From assembly GCA_019118885.1 (NCBI GenBank), contig DWYB01000082.1, positions 1 through 64,000 of the forward strand: a stretch of DNA of 64,000 bases, read 5' to 3'. Every line of letters begins with the position of its first letter. Position 1 is the first letter of the stretch. This document shows positions 1 through 8,178 of this stretch, piece after piece. Source of the DNA: Candidatus Mediterraneibacter surreyensis (GTDB taxonomy: Bacteria; Bacillota; Clostridia; Lachnospirales; Lachnospiraceae). A program made the position numbers and the translations under genes. The notes under the pieces are model-generated. The model did not search any database and was not told the DNA's origin. It saw nothing but the letters and a program-made list of their open reading frames with translations.

Positions 1-2
1 TT

Positions 3-53
3 CAAAGGACTGAACAAGAGACGCTTGAACACCTTTTTGAACACCTACGTTAG
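3..53 (+). CDS. Possible C-terminal end of an upstream gene (partial)
   Basis: An open frame enters from the left edge and stops at TAG (51-53), giving the charged amphipathic tail QRTEQETLEHLFEHLR. Integrase genes often end next to their attachment site, and a tRNA-Cys fragment follows 47 bases later, so this may be an integrase end. That is inference only: the piece is 16 codons and no catalytic motif is visible. Another frame is also open to base 57, so even the reading frame is uncertain. Confidence 0.25.
   Translation, partial: QRTEQETLEHLFEHLR
25..45 (+). repeat. Two 9-bp direct repeats near a tRNA attachment site
   Basis: TTGAACACC occurs at 25-33 and again at 37-45, a 12-bp period. 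Closely spaced short direct repeats just inside an element end are typical of arm-type binding sites of tyrosine integrases. The tRNA-Cys fragment downstream supports that reading, but the integrase itself is outside the window. Confidence 0.4.
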
Positions 54-99
54 ATGAAGCCCTCAAAGCCCCTTTCTTACAGTGTTTTTTGAGTAGTTT

Positions 100-124
100 A
101 TTGGTTCAAATCCGGTCTGCGCCT
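100..124 (+). pseudogene. 3' fragment of tRNA-Cys (candidate attachment site)
   Basis: The sequence reads as a T-arm (stem 100-104, loop TTCAAAT 105-111, stem 112-116), the 3' acceptor strand CTGCGCC (117-123) and a T discriminator, which fits bacterial tRNA-Cys. No 5' acceptor strand (GGCGCAG), D-arm or anticodon arm precedes it, so the gene is not functional here. A 3' tRNA remnant followed by its terminator is what remains at one end of an element integrated in a tRNA gene. The intact copy would then lie to the left of the window. Confidence 0.6.
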
Positions 125-135
125 CTTGTCAGAAT

Positions 136-174
136 AGAGAGAAATGCTGAAAAACAGTGTTTCTCTCTTTTTTG
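136..174 (+). terminator. Rho-independent terminator
   Basis: A 14-bp stem (136-149 with 155-168, two G-T pairs) and a 5-nt loop are followed by a T run. It lies just after the tRNA-Cys remnant and was probably the terminator of the original tRNA gene. Bases 175-345 hold no gene or motif I can support. Confidence 0.8.
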
Positions 175-345
175 TGTGTTTGAACGCCATGACAGACTGG
201 AATACGCAATATCCTCATTTTGTGAATGCCTGCCAAATTGTTGCCTTTCTCTGCTGAACGGTGACAGTTCAGCCCGCGCCATTCGCAAAGTCGCACCGGC
301 GTGCTAACTGCGGTTACGCCGAACAATTTCCCGTGAGAAAATCGG

Positions 346-374
346 GTGACTCCGGGTCTGCAGTATGCTAAAAT
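346..374 (+). promoter_or_regulatory. Promoter of the membrane protein/M20 operon
   Basis: GTGACT (346-351) and TAAAAT (369-374) are separated by 17 bp, 37 bp before the first gene of the operon. Confidence 0.5.
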
Positions 375-410
375 AGTAACTGTCTAAGAAAATGAGAATG
401 GAGGGAAACT

Positions 411-1133
411 ATGTTTGATCCAAACAGCACATTTTTATTTATCCTTGCCGGGCTGGTCATCCTTTTTGTGATCGCCCAGTCCGTATTCTTCCTTGTCAGG
501 GCGTACCGGAGAGGAAAAGCGCTCGGCATGGATATGAAGCAGATCAGAAAGACGATTCTTTCTACTGCGGTCTTTACTTTTGCTCCGGCGGTATCGATCC
601 TGCTGGGAGTCATCACGCTTTCTAAATTTCTGGGGCTGCCGCTTCCGTGGCTGCGACTGAGCGTCATCGGCGCCATTACCTATGAACTGCCGGCAGCGAC
701 TACAACGGCAAATGCACTGGGAATCACGGCATTATCCGAGACGATTACAGATCCTCAGGTCTATACTGCGATCGCGTGGGTCATGACACTGGGGATTTTT
801 CCGGGGCTGATATGGGTGCCGCTTTTTATTAAGAAGATACAAGGCGGTCTCATGAAGATCAAGAATAAGGACAGCAAATGGGGCGATATCCTGATGACGG
901 CCCTGTTTCTTGGTATGATCTCTGCGTTCCTCGGGATGGTATTTGCGGATATCCGGTCAGGGCTTGCCGGATGGATTCCGATCTTCGTCCTGCTGTTTTC
1001 GGCATTTGTTATGGGAATTTGTGGACTTTTAGTGAAGAAATGCGGCATGAAGTGGCTGGAAAACTATGCGCTTCCCATCAGTATGCTGTGCGCGATGGCG
1101 TTTGCAGTCGTGATCACTCCGCTGATCGTGTGA
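411..1133 (+). CDS. DUF5058-family integral membrane protein
   Basis: A 240-residue, strongly hydrophobic protein with about six or seven predicted membrane helices. The N-terminal helix is followed by a basic loop (RAYRRGKALGMDMKQ), and the stretch LPLPWLRLSVIGA is typical of the DUF5058 family as I recall it. A good ribosome site (GGAGGGAAACT) precedes the ATG. It is followed 21 bp later by a second membrane protein and then an M20 peptidase, suggesting one operon whose two membrane proteins form a transporter, perhaps for small peptides or acylated amino acids that the peptidase hydrolyses. The substrate is unknown. Confidence 0.75.
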   Translation: MFDPNSTFLFILAGLVILFVIAQSVFFLVRAYRRGKALGMDMKQIRKTILSTAVFTFAPAVSILLGVITLSKFLGLPLPWLRLSVIGAITYELPAATTTANALGITALSETITDPQVYTAIAWVMTLGIFPGLIWVPLFIKKIQGGLMKIKNKDSKWGDILMTALFLGMISAFLGMVFADIRSGLAGWIPIFVLLFSAFVMGICGLLVKKCGMKWLENYALPISMLCAMAFAVVITPLIV

Positions 1134-1154
1134 GCTTGAAGGAGGAATGAAAAA

Positions 1155-1847
1155 ATGAAAGAAAAAAATACAAAGATATCAAATCCTGCAGGCGGACGCA
1201 GTTATGAGGATATGACACATCTGTACGGAAGGATCTGGATCCTGAGTGCTCTTGGTATGATCTTTGCCTATCCGATCGTGGCATGCATTTACTATGATGC
1301 ATGGCCGGGGATCGTTCCTGTGCTCAAGGGTCTGATCGGCGTTGCCCCGATCTTCTGGACAGTAGGTCTCATTGAGGTGCTGACGTTCGTGCCTATGCTG
1401 GGAACAGCAGGCTCCTATCTTGCATTTGTCACAGGAAATCTGACCAATCTGAAAGTGCCGGCAGCACTGACAGCCATGGAAAATGCACGGGTGAAGCCGG
1501 GGACGGAGGAAGGTGAAGTGATTTCAACGATCGCGGTGGCTACGTCCTCTATTGTAACGACCGTGATCATCGCCGTCGGAGTAGCTCTGCTTGTGCCGCT
1601 GACCCCGATCCTGAACTCTCCGACCCTCAAACCTGCTTTCGATAATATATTGCCGGCACTGTTCGGAGGGCTTGCAGTAGTGTATGTGAGTAAGAACTGG
1701 AAAATCTCGATTGCGCCGCTTGTATTTATGGTGGTGCTCTTCCTCTGTGTTCCATCCCTGTCAGGCTCGGTGGGGGTTCTTGTGCCTGTAGGCGCGATCA
1801 TCGCTATTGGGGCGGCAAGGATTTTGTATAACAAAGGAAAACTGTGA
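1155..1847 (+). CDS. Conserved integral membrane protein, partner of the DUF5058 protein
   Basis: A 230-residue protein with about six hydrophobic segments; motifs include GLIEVLTFVPMLGTAGSYLAF and a cytoplasmic-looking loop with several charged residues (ENARVKPGTEEGEV). It starts at ATG after GGAGGAATGAAAA. It is tightly packed between the DUF5058 gene and the peptidase gene, with a 16-bp gap to the peptidase start. I do not recognise a characterised family; the context suggests the second half of a two-component carrier. Confidence 0.7.
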   Translation: MKEKNTKISNPAGGRSYEDMTHLYGRIWILSALGMIFAYPIVACIYYDAWPGIVPVLKGLIGVAPIFWTVGLIEVLTFVPMLGTAGSYLAFVTGNLTNLKVPAALTAMENARVKPGTEEGEVISTIAVATSSIVTTVIIAVGVALLVPLTPILNSPTLKPAFDNILPALFGGLAVVYVSKNWKISIAPLVFMVVLFLCVPSLSGSVGVLVPVGAIIAIGAARILYNKGKL

Positions 1848-1863
1848 AAGGAGTTGTAACAAC

Positions 1864-3300
1864 GTGATCGTATTATATATCGTGCTTGCAGTTATAGTGA
1901 TTTTCCTCGCAGTGCTACTGATCCGCGCGGCGCTGTTCCGGCCTCATCCGGAGCTGATCCCATCGGGAGAGAAGGTGGAGCTTGACGAGAAGAAGATCGT
2001 TAACGATATGGTGGAGATGATCCGCTGCAAAACTGTCTCTTATAATGATGAAAGTCTGATCGATAAAGAGGAGTTCAGAAAATTTCAGGACCTCCTCCCA
2101 AAGCTTTATCCGAAGGTGCATGAGACCTGCCCGCGGGAATTCGTGGGAGTGAACGGTATGATGTACCACTGGAAAGGAAAGAAACCGGAAGATCCGGTCG
2201 TCCTGATGGCCCATTATGATGTGGTCCCGGTGGAAGAGGCGCTGTGGGATAAGCCGGCTTTTGAAGGGATCGTGGAGGACGGAGTGATCTGGGGACGGGG
2301 AACTCTTGATACGAAAGGGACATTCTGCGGCATCATGGAAGCCGCGGAGAAGCTGATCACAGAAGGCTTCGTGCCGGAGCATGATATCTATCTGGCGTTT
2401 TCGGGACAGGAGGAGATCAACGGACCGTCCTGTCCGGCGATTGTGGACCTGTTCGAGGAGAGAGGGATACGGCCGGCTCTCGTCGTTGACGAGGGCGGCG
2501 CGGTTGTGGAAAATGTATTTCCGGGAGTTAACCGGGAATGTGCCCTGATCGGTATTGCCGAGAAAGGTCTTACCAATATTGAATTCAAGGCAAAGAGCGG
2601 AGGAGGGCATGCTTCTATGCCGCCGGTACACACGATCGTGGGAGAACTGGCGCAGGCGGTCGTCGATGTGGAGAACCATCCGTTTCCGAGACAGCTTACC
2701 AAGCCGGTACGGGAGATGCTGGATATACTTGGGAGACATTCCGGATTCGCTTATAAGATACTTTTTGCGAACCTGTGGTGTCTGGAGCCGTTATTCGACA
2801 GAGTATGCCGGGCGTCCGGCGGTGAACTCAATGCGATGATGCGCACCACCTGTGCCGTGACGAAAATGCAGGGAGGTAAGGCATTCAATGTGATCCCGCC
2901 CGCGGCTTCCGTAGGGATGAACCTGCGTCTTCTGGGGAAAGATACTGTAGGATCAGCCAAAGCATATCTTGAAAAGACGATCAATAACCCGGACATTGAA
3001 GTATCAGTTTTCGAGGGCCGGAATCCGTCGGCTGAGTCAGATACGGACTGCGCGGAATACACAAGACTGTGCCAGGCTGTTAAAGATACATGGACGGATG
3101 CTATCGTTTCTCCGTATCTTATGATGGCGTGCAGCGATTCATGGCATTACTGCCGGATCACGGACAGAGTGTATAAGTTCTCTGCAATGAAGCTGTCGAA
3201 AGAAGAGAGAGGAATGATCCATGGAAATAATGAAAGAGTTCCGATTGCGACACTGGTGAAGACGGTAGAATTTTATGTGCGGCTGATGAAAATGTGCTGA
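1864..3300 (+). CDS. Membrane-anchored M20 family metallopeptidase
   Basis: A 478-residue enzyme. A single N-terminal membrane helix (residues about 2-22) precedes a complete M20/ArgE/DapE fold: metal ligands in MAHYDVVP, GRGTLDTKG, SGQEEINGP and VVDEGG, the GGGHAS dimer-domain motif, and the final ligand in MIHGNNERV. The family hydrolyses amide bonds of small peptides or N-acyl amino acids with two zinc ions. I chose the GTG at 1864 because GAAAGGAG stands just upstream and the anchor begins there; an in-frame ATG at 1807 lies inside the preceding gene. It is the last gene of the operon. Confidence 0.85.
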   Translation: MIVLYIVLAVIVIFLAVLLIRAALFRPHPELIPSGEKVELDEKKIVNDMVEMIRCKTVSYNDESLIDKEEFRKFQDLLPKLYPKVHETCPREFVGVNGMMYHWKGKKPEDPVVLMAHYDVVPVEEALWDKPAFEGIVEDGVIWGRGTLDTKGTFCGIMEAAEKLITEGFVPEHDIYLAFSGQEEINGPSCPAIVDLFEERGIRPALVVDEGGAVVENVFPGVNRECALIGIAEKGLTNIEFKAKSGGGHASMPPVHTIVGELAQAVVDVENHPFPRQLTKPVREMLDILGRHSGFAYKILFANLWCLEPLFDRVCRASGGELNAMMRTTCAVTKMQGGKAFNVIPPAASVGMNLRLLGKDTVGSAKAYLEKTINNPDIEVSVFEGRNPSAESDTDCAEYTRLCQAVKDTWTDAIVSPYLMMACSDSWHYCRITDRVYKFSAMKLSKEERGMIHGNNERVPIATLVKTVEFYVRLMKMC

Positions 3301-3346
3301 TATGGAAAGAAAATTAATTTTTTTAATGTTCCTTTAATCTTTTTCA

Positions 3347-3354
3347 TGTATAAT
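3347..3354 (+). promoter_or_regulatory. Extended -10 promoter
   Basis: TGTATAAT lies 31 bp before the lipoprotein start and has no clear -35 box. Confidence 0.45.
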
Positions 3355-3384
3355 GCAGTTACGTGAAGAAAGGAGGAGCGGTTG

Positions 3385-3882
3385 ATGGGAAAAAAGTATC
3401 TGATAATCCTTGTGGGATTTATATTAACATTTGCATTGCTGACCGGATGCGGGATGACCCGTACAGTTCAGCGGACACAGACATCTGATGACAGCAGTAC
3501 ACAGCGGGAAGAAGAGCTTCAGGCGGAAATTGATGCGCTTCAGAAGGAAATCGATGATCTGAAGGGCAGCCAGGGAAGTCAGGATCAGCAGAATACCGAT
3601 CCGGCAGATGACGGGCAGGCGGCGGACAGCGGGAACGGTACACAAAGTTCTTCCGGAAATACCGGCAGCACATCCGGCGTGGCAGTCACACTGGAGGAAG
3701 CGCAGAATATTGCGCTTGAGAGAGTGCCGGGGGCCTCGGCACAGAATATATCGATTGAGCTCGATGAGGACGACGGCTGGTATATATATGAAGGGGACAT
3801 CGTGTATGACGGCATGGAGTATGAATTCGAGATTGATGCGAACACAGGGAATATCCTGAAATGGGAAGAAGAAAGATGGTAA
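3385..3882 (+). CDS. PepSY-domain lipoprotein
   Basis: 165 residues. The signal peptide ends in lipobox LTGC (cysteine near residue 22), so the protein should be anchored to the outer face of the membrane. A short coiled coil (EEELQAEIDALQKEIDDLK) and a Ser/Gly/Gln/Asp-rich linker follow. The C-terminal 65 residues form a PepSY unit (LEEAQNIALERVPGA and EFEIDANTGNILKWE). PepSY domains are thought to inhibit or bind peptidases; the partner is unknown. The ATG at 3385 is preferred over TTG at 3382 for spacing from AGGAGG. It has its own promoter and terminator. Confidence 0.8.
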   Translation: MGKKYLIILVGFILTFALLTGCGMTRTVQRTQTSDDSSTQREEELQAEIDALQKEIDDLKGSQGSQDQQNTDPADDGQAADSGNGTQSSSGNTGSTSGVAVTLEEAQNIALERVPGASAQNISIELDEDDGWYIYEGDIVYDGMEYEFEIDANTGNILKWEEERW

Positions 3883-3910
3883 TGGAAGAAAATATGCAGA
3901 TATGAGCAGG

Positions 3911-3947
3911 ATTTCAGCGCCGGACGGCCGGCGCTGAAATCTTTTAT
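3911..3947 (+). terminator. Rho-independent terminator
   Basis: A perfect 13-bp stem (3911-3923 with 3928-3940) and 4-nt loop are followed by CTTTTATTT. Confidence 0.9.
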
Positions 3948-3975
3948 TTACGCCGCGGTTTTCCGGTGTTATACT
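3947..3975 (+). promoter_or_regulatory. asnS promoter
   Basis: TTTACG (3947-3952), a 17-bp spacer, then TATACT (3970-3975). It begins in the T tract of the preceding terminator. Confidence 0.55.
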
Positions 3976-4008
3976 AATGTGTGAATATTGCGATAAGGAG
4001 TTTTTGAT

Positions 4009-5400
4009 ATGGAACTGACAACGATTCGGGAGTTATTTAAGAACAGGGACGAATACCTTGATAAAAAGGTCACGGTCGGCGGCTGGGTCCGCAGTCTCCG
4101 TGATTCCAGGACATTCGGATTTATCGTGGTAAACGACGGCTCTTATTTTCAGCCGCTTCAGGTTGTTTATCATGACAAGATGGAGAATTTTGCGGAAATC
4201 TCCAAGTTAAATGTGGGAGCGGCGATCATTGTGACCGGTACATTGGTGGCAACTCCGCAGGCGAAACAGCCTTTTGAGATCCAGGCCGATGAAGTGCAGG
4301 TTGAGGGGGCATCCGCACCGGATTATCCGCTTCAGAAGAAGCGCCACAGCTTTGAATATCTGAGGACGATCTCTCATCTGCGCCCGAGAACGAATACATT
4401 TCAGGCGGTATTCCGTGTGCGCTCTCTGGCGGCTTATGCAATCCATAAGTTTTTCCAGGAGAGAGGCTTTGTGTATGTGCACACTCCGCTGATCACGGGA
4501 AGCGACTGCGAGGGGGCGGGCGAGATGTTCCGCGTGACAACTCTGGATATGGAAAATGTGCCGAAGAATGAGGACGGCACAGTGGATTACACAAAGGATT
4601 TCTTCGGGAAAGAGACAAGCCTTACAGTCAGCGGTCAGCTGAACGGCGAGACTTACGCTCAGGCTTTCCGCAGCATTTATACGTTCGGGCCTACATTCCG
4701 GGCGGAGAATTCTAACACAACGCGTCATGCGGCGGAGTTCTGGATGATCGAGCCGGAGATTGCGTTTGCAGATCTGGAAGACGATATGGATCTGGCGGAA
4801 GACATGCTCAAATATATCATTAACTATGTGCTGGAAAATGCGCCGGAAGAGATGAATTTCTTCAATTCATTTGTGGACAAGGGGCTTCTGGAGAGGCTTC
4901 ACAATGTGGCAAATTCTGATTTTGCACGTATCACATACACAGAGGCGATCGAACTTCTCGAGAAGAACAACGATAAATTTGAGTATAAAGTGTCATGGGG
5001 CTGTGATCTCCAGACAGAACACGAGAGATACCTTACCGAGCAGATTTATAAACGTCCGGTATTCGTGACAGACTATCCGAAGGAGATCAAGGCATTCTAT
5101 ATGAAGCAGAACGACGACGGGAAGACTGTGGCGGCTGTAGACTGTCTTGTGCCGGGGATCGGCGAGATCATCGGAGGCAGCCAGAGGGAGGATGATTACG
5201 ACAAACTCCTGAACCGTATGAAAGAGCTGGGACTCAAGGAAGAGGATTACGGTTTCTATCTGGATCTGAGAAAATACGGCTCTACAAGACACGCAGGATT
5301 CGGTCTCGGATTCGAGAGATGTGTGATGTATCTGACAGGTATGTCAAATATCCGTGATGTGATCCCGTTCCCGAGAACAGTAAACAACTGTGAATTATAG
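4009..5400 (+). CDS. asnS: Asparaginyl-tRNA synthetase
   Basis: 463 residues, normal length. An N-terminal OB fold binds the anticodon ([20 protein letters not shown]), followed by a class II catalytic core: motif 2 around [21 protein letters not shown] and motif 3 [15 protein letters not shown]. The long form with an insertion after [10 protein letters not shown] fits AsnRS rather than AspRS. It charges tRNA-Asn with asparagine in the cytoplasm. The ATG follows GATAAGGAG by 9 bases. Its own promoter lies upstream and a probable terminator downstream. Confidence 0.95.
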   Translation: MELTTIRELFKNRDEYLDKKVTVGGWVRSLRDSRTFGFIVVNDGSYFQPLQVVYHDKMENFAEISKLNVGAAIIVTGTLVATPQAKQPFEIQADEVQVEGASAPDYPLQKKRHSFEYLRTISHLRPRTNTFQAVFRVRSLAAYAIHKFFQERGFVYVHTPLITGSDCEGAGEMFRVTTLDMENVPKNEDGTVDYTKDFFGKETSLTVSGQLNGETYAQAFRSIYTFGPTFRAENSNTTRHAAEFWMIEPEIAFADLEDDMDLAEDMLKYIINYVLENAPEEMNFFNSFVDKGLLERLHNVANSDFARITYTEAIELLEKNNDKFEYKVSWGCDLQTEHERYLTEQIYKRPVFVTDYPKEIKAFYMKQNDDGKTVAAVDCLVPGIGEIIGGSQREDDYDKLLNRMKELGLKEEDYGFYLDLRKYGSTRHAGFGLGFERCVMYLTGMSNIRDVIPFPRTVNNCEL

Positions 5401-5481
5401 GAAATCTGAATTATAAGAAACAGAATCTGAAAAAGAAAGGGATTTCATCATATATAAAAACAGATAACATTTGGAACAGGC

Positions 5482-5520
5482 AAGGACGCAGCATTTCCGG
5501 TATGCGTCCTTTTCCTTATT
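5482..5520 (+). terminator. Probable terminator after asnS
   Basis: AAGGACGCA (5482-5490) pairs with TGCGTCCTT (5503-5511) around a 12-nt loop, with a T-rich tail. The long loop makes read-through into the nuclease gene possible. Confidence 0.6.
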
Positions 5521-5543
5521 TTATCTGCGAAGGGAGAGAGAAG

Positions 5544-6596
5544 ATGAGATTTATCCATACGGCAGATGTGCATCTTGGAGCGCAGCCTGATGCCGGACCG
5601 CTTTACAGCGGACAGCGCGGCAGTGAATTGTGGGATACTTTTGAGCATGTGCTTCATGTTTGTGAAAAGGAGAAAACAGATCTGCTGCTGATAGCCGGGG
5701 ATCTGTTTCACCGTCAGCCTTTGATCCGTGAGCTGAAGGAACTGGATTACCTTTTTGCCGGACTGTCTCATACAAAGGTGGTGCTGATAGCCGGGAATCA
5801 CGACTATATCAGGAAGGATTCCAATTATCCCGGATTCAGATGGAGCGGCAATGTGTTTCCTCTTTTCGGGAAAGAGCCGGAGTATATTGATTTTCCGGAA
5901 CTGAATACTGCTGTGTACGGCTTGAGTTATCATAGCAGAGAGATAACCAGACCATTGTACGACGACCTTACCGCTCAGGGAATAGAGAAGATTGAGATTT
6001 TGCTTGCACATGGCGGTGATGAGAGACATATTCCTTTTGACGTGCGTGTTTTGGAAAAGTCGGGATTTGATTACATCGCACTGGGGCACATCCATAAACC
6101 GCAGACTCTTCGAAAGAACCGCATTATATATCCGGGAGCTTTGGAACCCGTGGATAAGAATGATACCGGCGGACACGGATATGTAAAAGGCGAGATTACG
6201 GAACGGGGGATTCGCACACAGTGGGTGCCGTGCGCAAGCAGAGAGTATATCCATCTGGAGATACCTGTGGAACTAAGCGATACAATCGGAAGCATCAGAG
6301 ATTACATTAGAGAACAAATAAGTGAATATGGAAAAGAAAATGTTTACAAAATTATACTAAAAGGGAAAAGAGATACGAATGTTATTTTTGATACAGAGCG
6401 TATGGTAAGCGGGCTGAATGTGATGGAGATCATAGACGAGACGGTTCCCGCTTATGATTTCGAACGGTTATATGAGGAGCATAAGGAGACGATACTTGGG
6501 AGATATATCGACTGTTTCCGCGGGTGCGGTGAGGAGAGTATAGAATACCAGGCTTTGTACGAGGGGGTAACGGCGCTTCTTGGCAGCCGGCAGTGA
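5544..6596 (+). CDS. SbcD/YhaO-like DNA repair metallophosphoesterase
   Basis: 350 residues with calcineurin-like phosphoesterase motifs in order: FIHTADVHLG, LLIAGDLFHRQ, VLIAGNHDYI, ILLAHGGDE and ALGHIHKPQ. These metal-binding motifs are those of the Mre11/SbcD nuclease family. The gene is followed by an ATPase with split Walker motifs, the same pairing as yhaO-yhaN in Bacillus and sbcD-sbcC elsewhere. It probably encodes the nuclease subunit acting on DNA ends or hairpins. The ATG at 5544 follows AAGGGAGAGAG; the frame extends upstream but without a better start. Confidence 0.85.
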   Translation: MRFIHTADVHLGAQPDAGPLYSGQRGSELWDTFEHVLHVCEKEKTDLLLIAGDLFHRQPLIRELKELDYLFAGLSHTKVVLIAGNHDYIRKDSNYPGFRWSGNVFPLFGKEPEYIDFPELNTAVYGLSYHSREITRPLYDDLTAQGIEKIEILLAHGGDERHIPFDVRVLEKSGFDYIALGHIHKPQTLRKNRIIYPGALEPVDKNDTGGHGYVKGEITERGIRTQWVPCASREYIHLEIPVELSDTIGSIRDYIREQISEYGKENVYKIILKGKRDTNVIFDTERMVSGLNVMEIIDETVPAYDFERLYEEHKETILGRYIDCFRGCGEESIEYQALYEGVTALLGSRQ

Positions 6597-6606
6597 GGAA
6601 AGAGAC

Positions 6607-8178
6607 ATGGTAATAACAGAACTGTATATCAGGAATTTCGGAAAATTTTCGAACCGTCATTTTTTTCTGAGAGATGGAGTTCAGGTGATCAGCGGGGAAA
6701 ATGAATTCGGGAAGACCACCCTGCATGCATTTATCCGCGCTATGCTCTTCGGGCTGGAACGAGGACGGGGCAGAGCTGCGGCAAAAGATGATTTCAGCCG
6801 CTATGAACCCTGGGAAGATCCCGGATCTTATGCGGGGGTCATGCGTTTTGTCTGCGGAGGGCGCCGGTTCAGGCTTGAGCGGAATTTTGCCAGACATACA
6901 AGATCGGTCTCGCTTGTCTGTGAGGATGATGGGGAGGAACTGTCAATTGAACACGGAGATCTGGAGATGCTGCTGGGCGGTATGACGCCGGAACTTTTTG
7001 ACAGTACAGTATCTGTCGGACAGCTGAAGGCGGAGCCGGGGCAGGATCTGGCGGATGCTTTGGCCAATTATGCGGCAAATTATTATGAGACAGGCGGCGG
7101 AGAGTACGATCTGAACGCTGCCATGAAAGCGCTCAATGAAAAAAAGCGGACGACGGTAAAGCAGCTTCGGGAGGAAGAAGCCCTGTATGAGACGAAGCTT
7201 CGGAAAATGCAGCAGGAGTGCGGTTATCTGGAAAGAGATATGGAACGGCTTGACAGGGAATATCAGGAAAAAGAGGAGGCTCTGGAAGGTCTGGAACAGG
7301 AAGAAAGTTTAGAGCCGGATGTCCCGGTATCCGGTCGGCCGCTGATCTGGAGCGGTATAGGCGGAGTCTGCATCGGTATCCTGGGAGTTCTGTGGTTCAA
7401 AACGGCGGGGCAGGAACTGCTCAATATGCCTGCTTTCGTCGGAGCGACAGCAGGACTGGTTGGTCTGCTTGGCGTTATAGCGCTGACAGCGGGGATTATG
7501 AGGATGACCCGATGGAGCCGGCGGCAGTCTGGAACGCGGACGGACGGGAAAGATACGAAAGGCAGAGGAACTCCTGACGGAACTGCAGATCAGAGAAAAA
7601 GACTGGAATGGGAGCTGGAGCGTATTCGCGGGGAACGAAAAGAAAAGGAAACACGAAAGGAAAATATCCGTGAAGAATATGAAGAGACAGAGAAAAGCGA
7701 AAGACAGATCCGGCTGGAGAAACAGTGCCGGGCTTTGGAACTTGCTGAAGAAACGCTGAAGAAAGCAGCCGGCGCTGCAGGAGAGTATATGGAGCGGAGA
7801 ATGAACCGCCGCGCGTCAGAGATATTCTCAGCGATTACGGATGGGAAGTATCCGTCTCTCGAGATCGATCGGCAGCGAGGAATTACTGTCTGGAATGGAA
7901 TCCGGAGAATTCCGGCGGAACGTCTGAGCAGAGGAACGGTGGAACAGATATACTTCGCCGTAAGAATGGCGGCGGCTGAGGTGATGGAAGAGGAAAGTAT
8001 GCCGGTTATACTGGATGATGTGTTTGCATTTTATGATGACAAAAGGTTGGAATGTGTATTAAAATGGTTGAGCAGACAGAAAAAGCAGGTTATAATATTT
8101 ACCTGCCAGAAAAGGGAAGAAGAGATCCTGAGAGAAATGGAAGAAAGAAGAGTTTCAGATGAAGATAAATTTGCCTAG
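6607..8178 (+). CDS. YhaN/SbcC-like AAA ATPase with central membrane segment
   Basis: 523 residues. N-terminal Walker A (GENEFGKTTL), coiled coil (about 180-235), two hydrophobic helices in the middle (IGGVCIGILGVLWF and GLVGLLGVIALTAGI), a second coiled coil, then signature region LSRGTVEQIYFAVRMA and Walker B PVILDDVFAFYDD. This is the SMC/Rad50-type split ATPase, partner of the upstream nuclease. B. subtilis YhaN is much longer; this is a compact form. The central membrane helices suggest a membrane-tethered DNA repair complex. ATG 6607 is chosen for GAGGAAAG; a TTG lies at 6580. The end overlaps cca by 20 bp. Confidence 0.8.
   Translation: MVITELYIRNFGKFSNRHFFLRDGVQVISGENEFGKTTLHAFIRAMLFGLERGRGRAAAKDDFSRYEPWEDPGSYAGVMRFVCGGRRFRLERNFARHTRSVSLVCEDDGEELSIEHGDLEMLLGGMTPELFDSTVSVGQLKAEPGQDLADALANYAANYYETGGGEYDLNAAMKALNEKKRTTVKQLREEEALYETKLRKMQQECGYLERDMERLDREYQEKEEALEGLEQEESLEPDVPVSGRPLIWSGIGGVCIGILGVLWFKTAGQELLNMPAFVGATAGLVGLLGVIALTAGIMRMTRWSRRQSGTRTDGKDTKGRGTPDGTADQRKRLEWELERIRGERKEKETRKENIREEYEETEKSERQIRLEKQCRALELAEETLKKAAGAAGEYMERRMNRRASEIFSAITDGKYPSLEIDRQRGITVWNGIRRIPAERLSRGTVEQIYFAVRMAAAEVMEEESMPVILDDVFAFYDDKRLECVLKWLSRQKKQVIIFTCQKREEEILREMEERRVSDEDKFA

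Noticed and set aside
89..307. 72-residue open frame at the left end
   Set aside because: It runs across the tRNA remnant and its terminator hairpin, has no ribosome site and no recognisable protein features.
5448..6254. 268-residue minus-strand frame opposite the SbcD-like gene
   Set aside because: Shadow of a conserved gene; no start signal and no domain.
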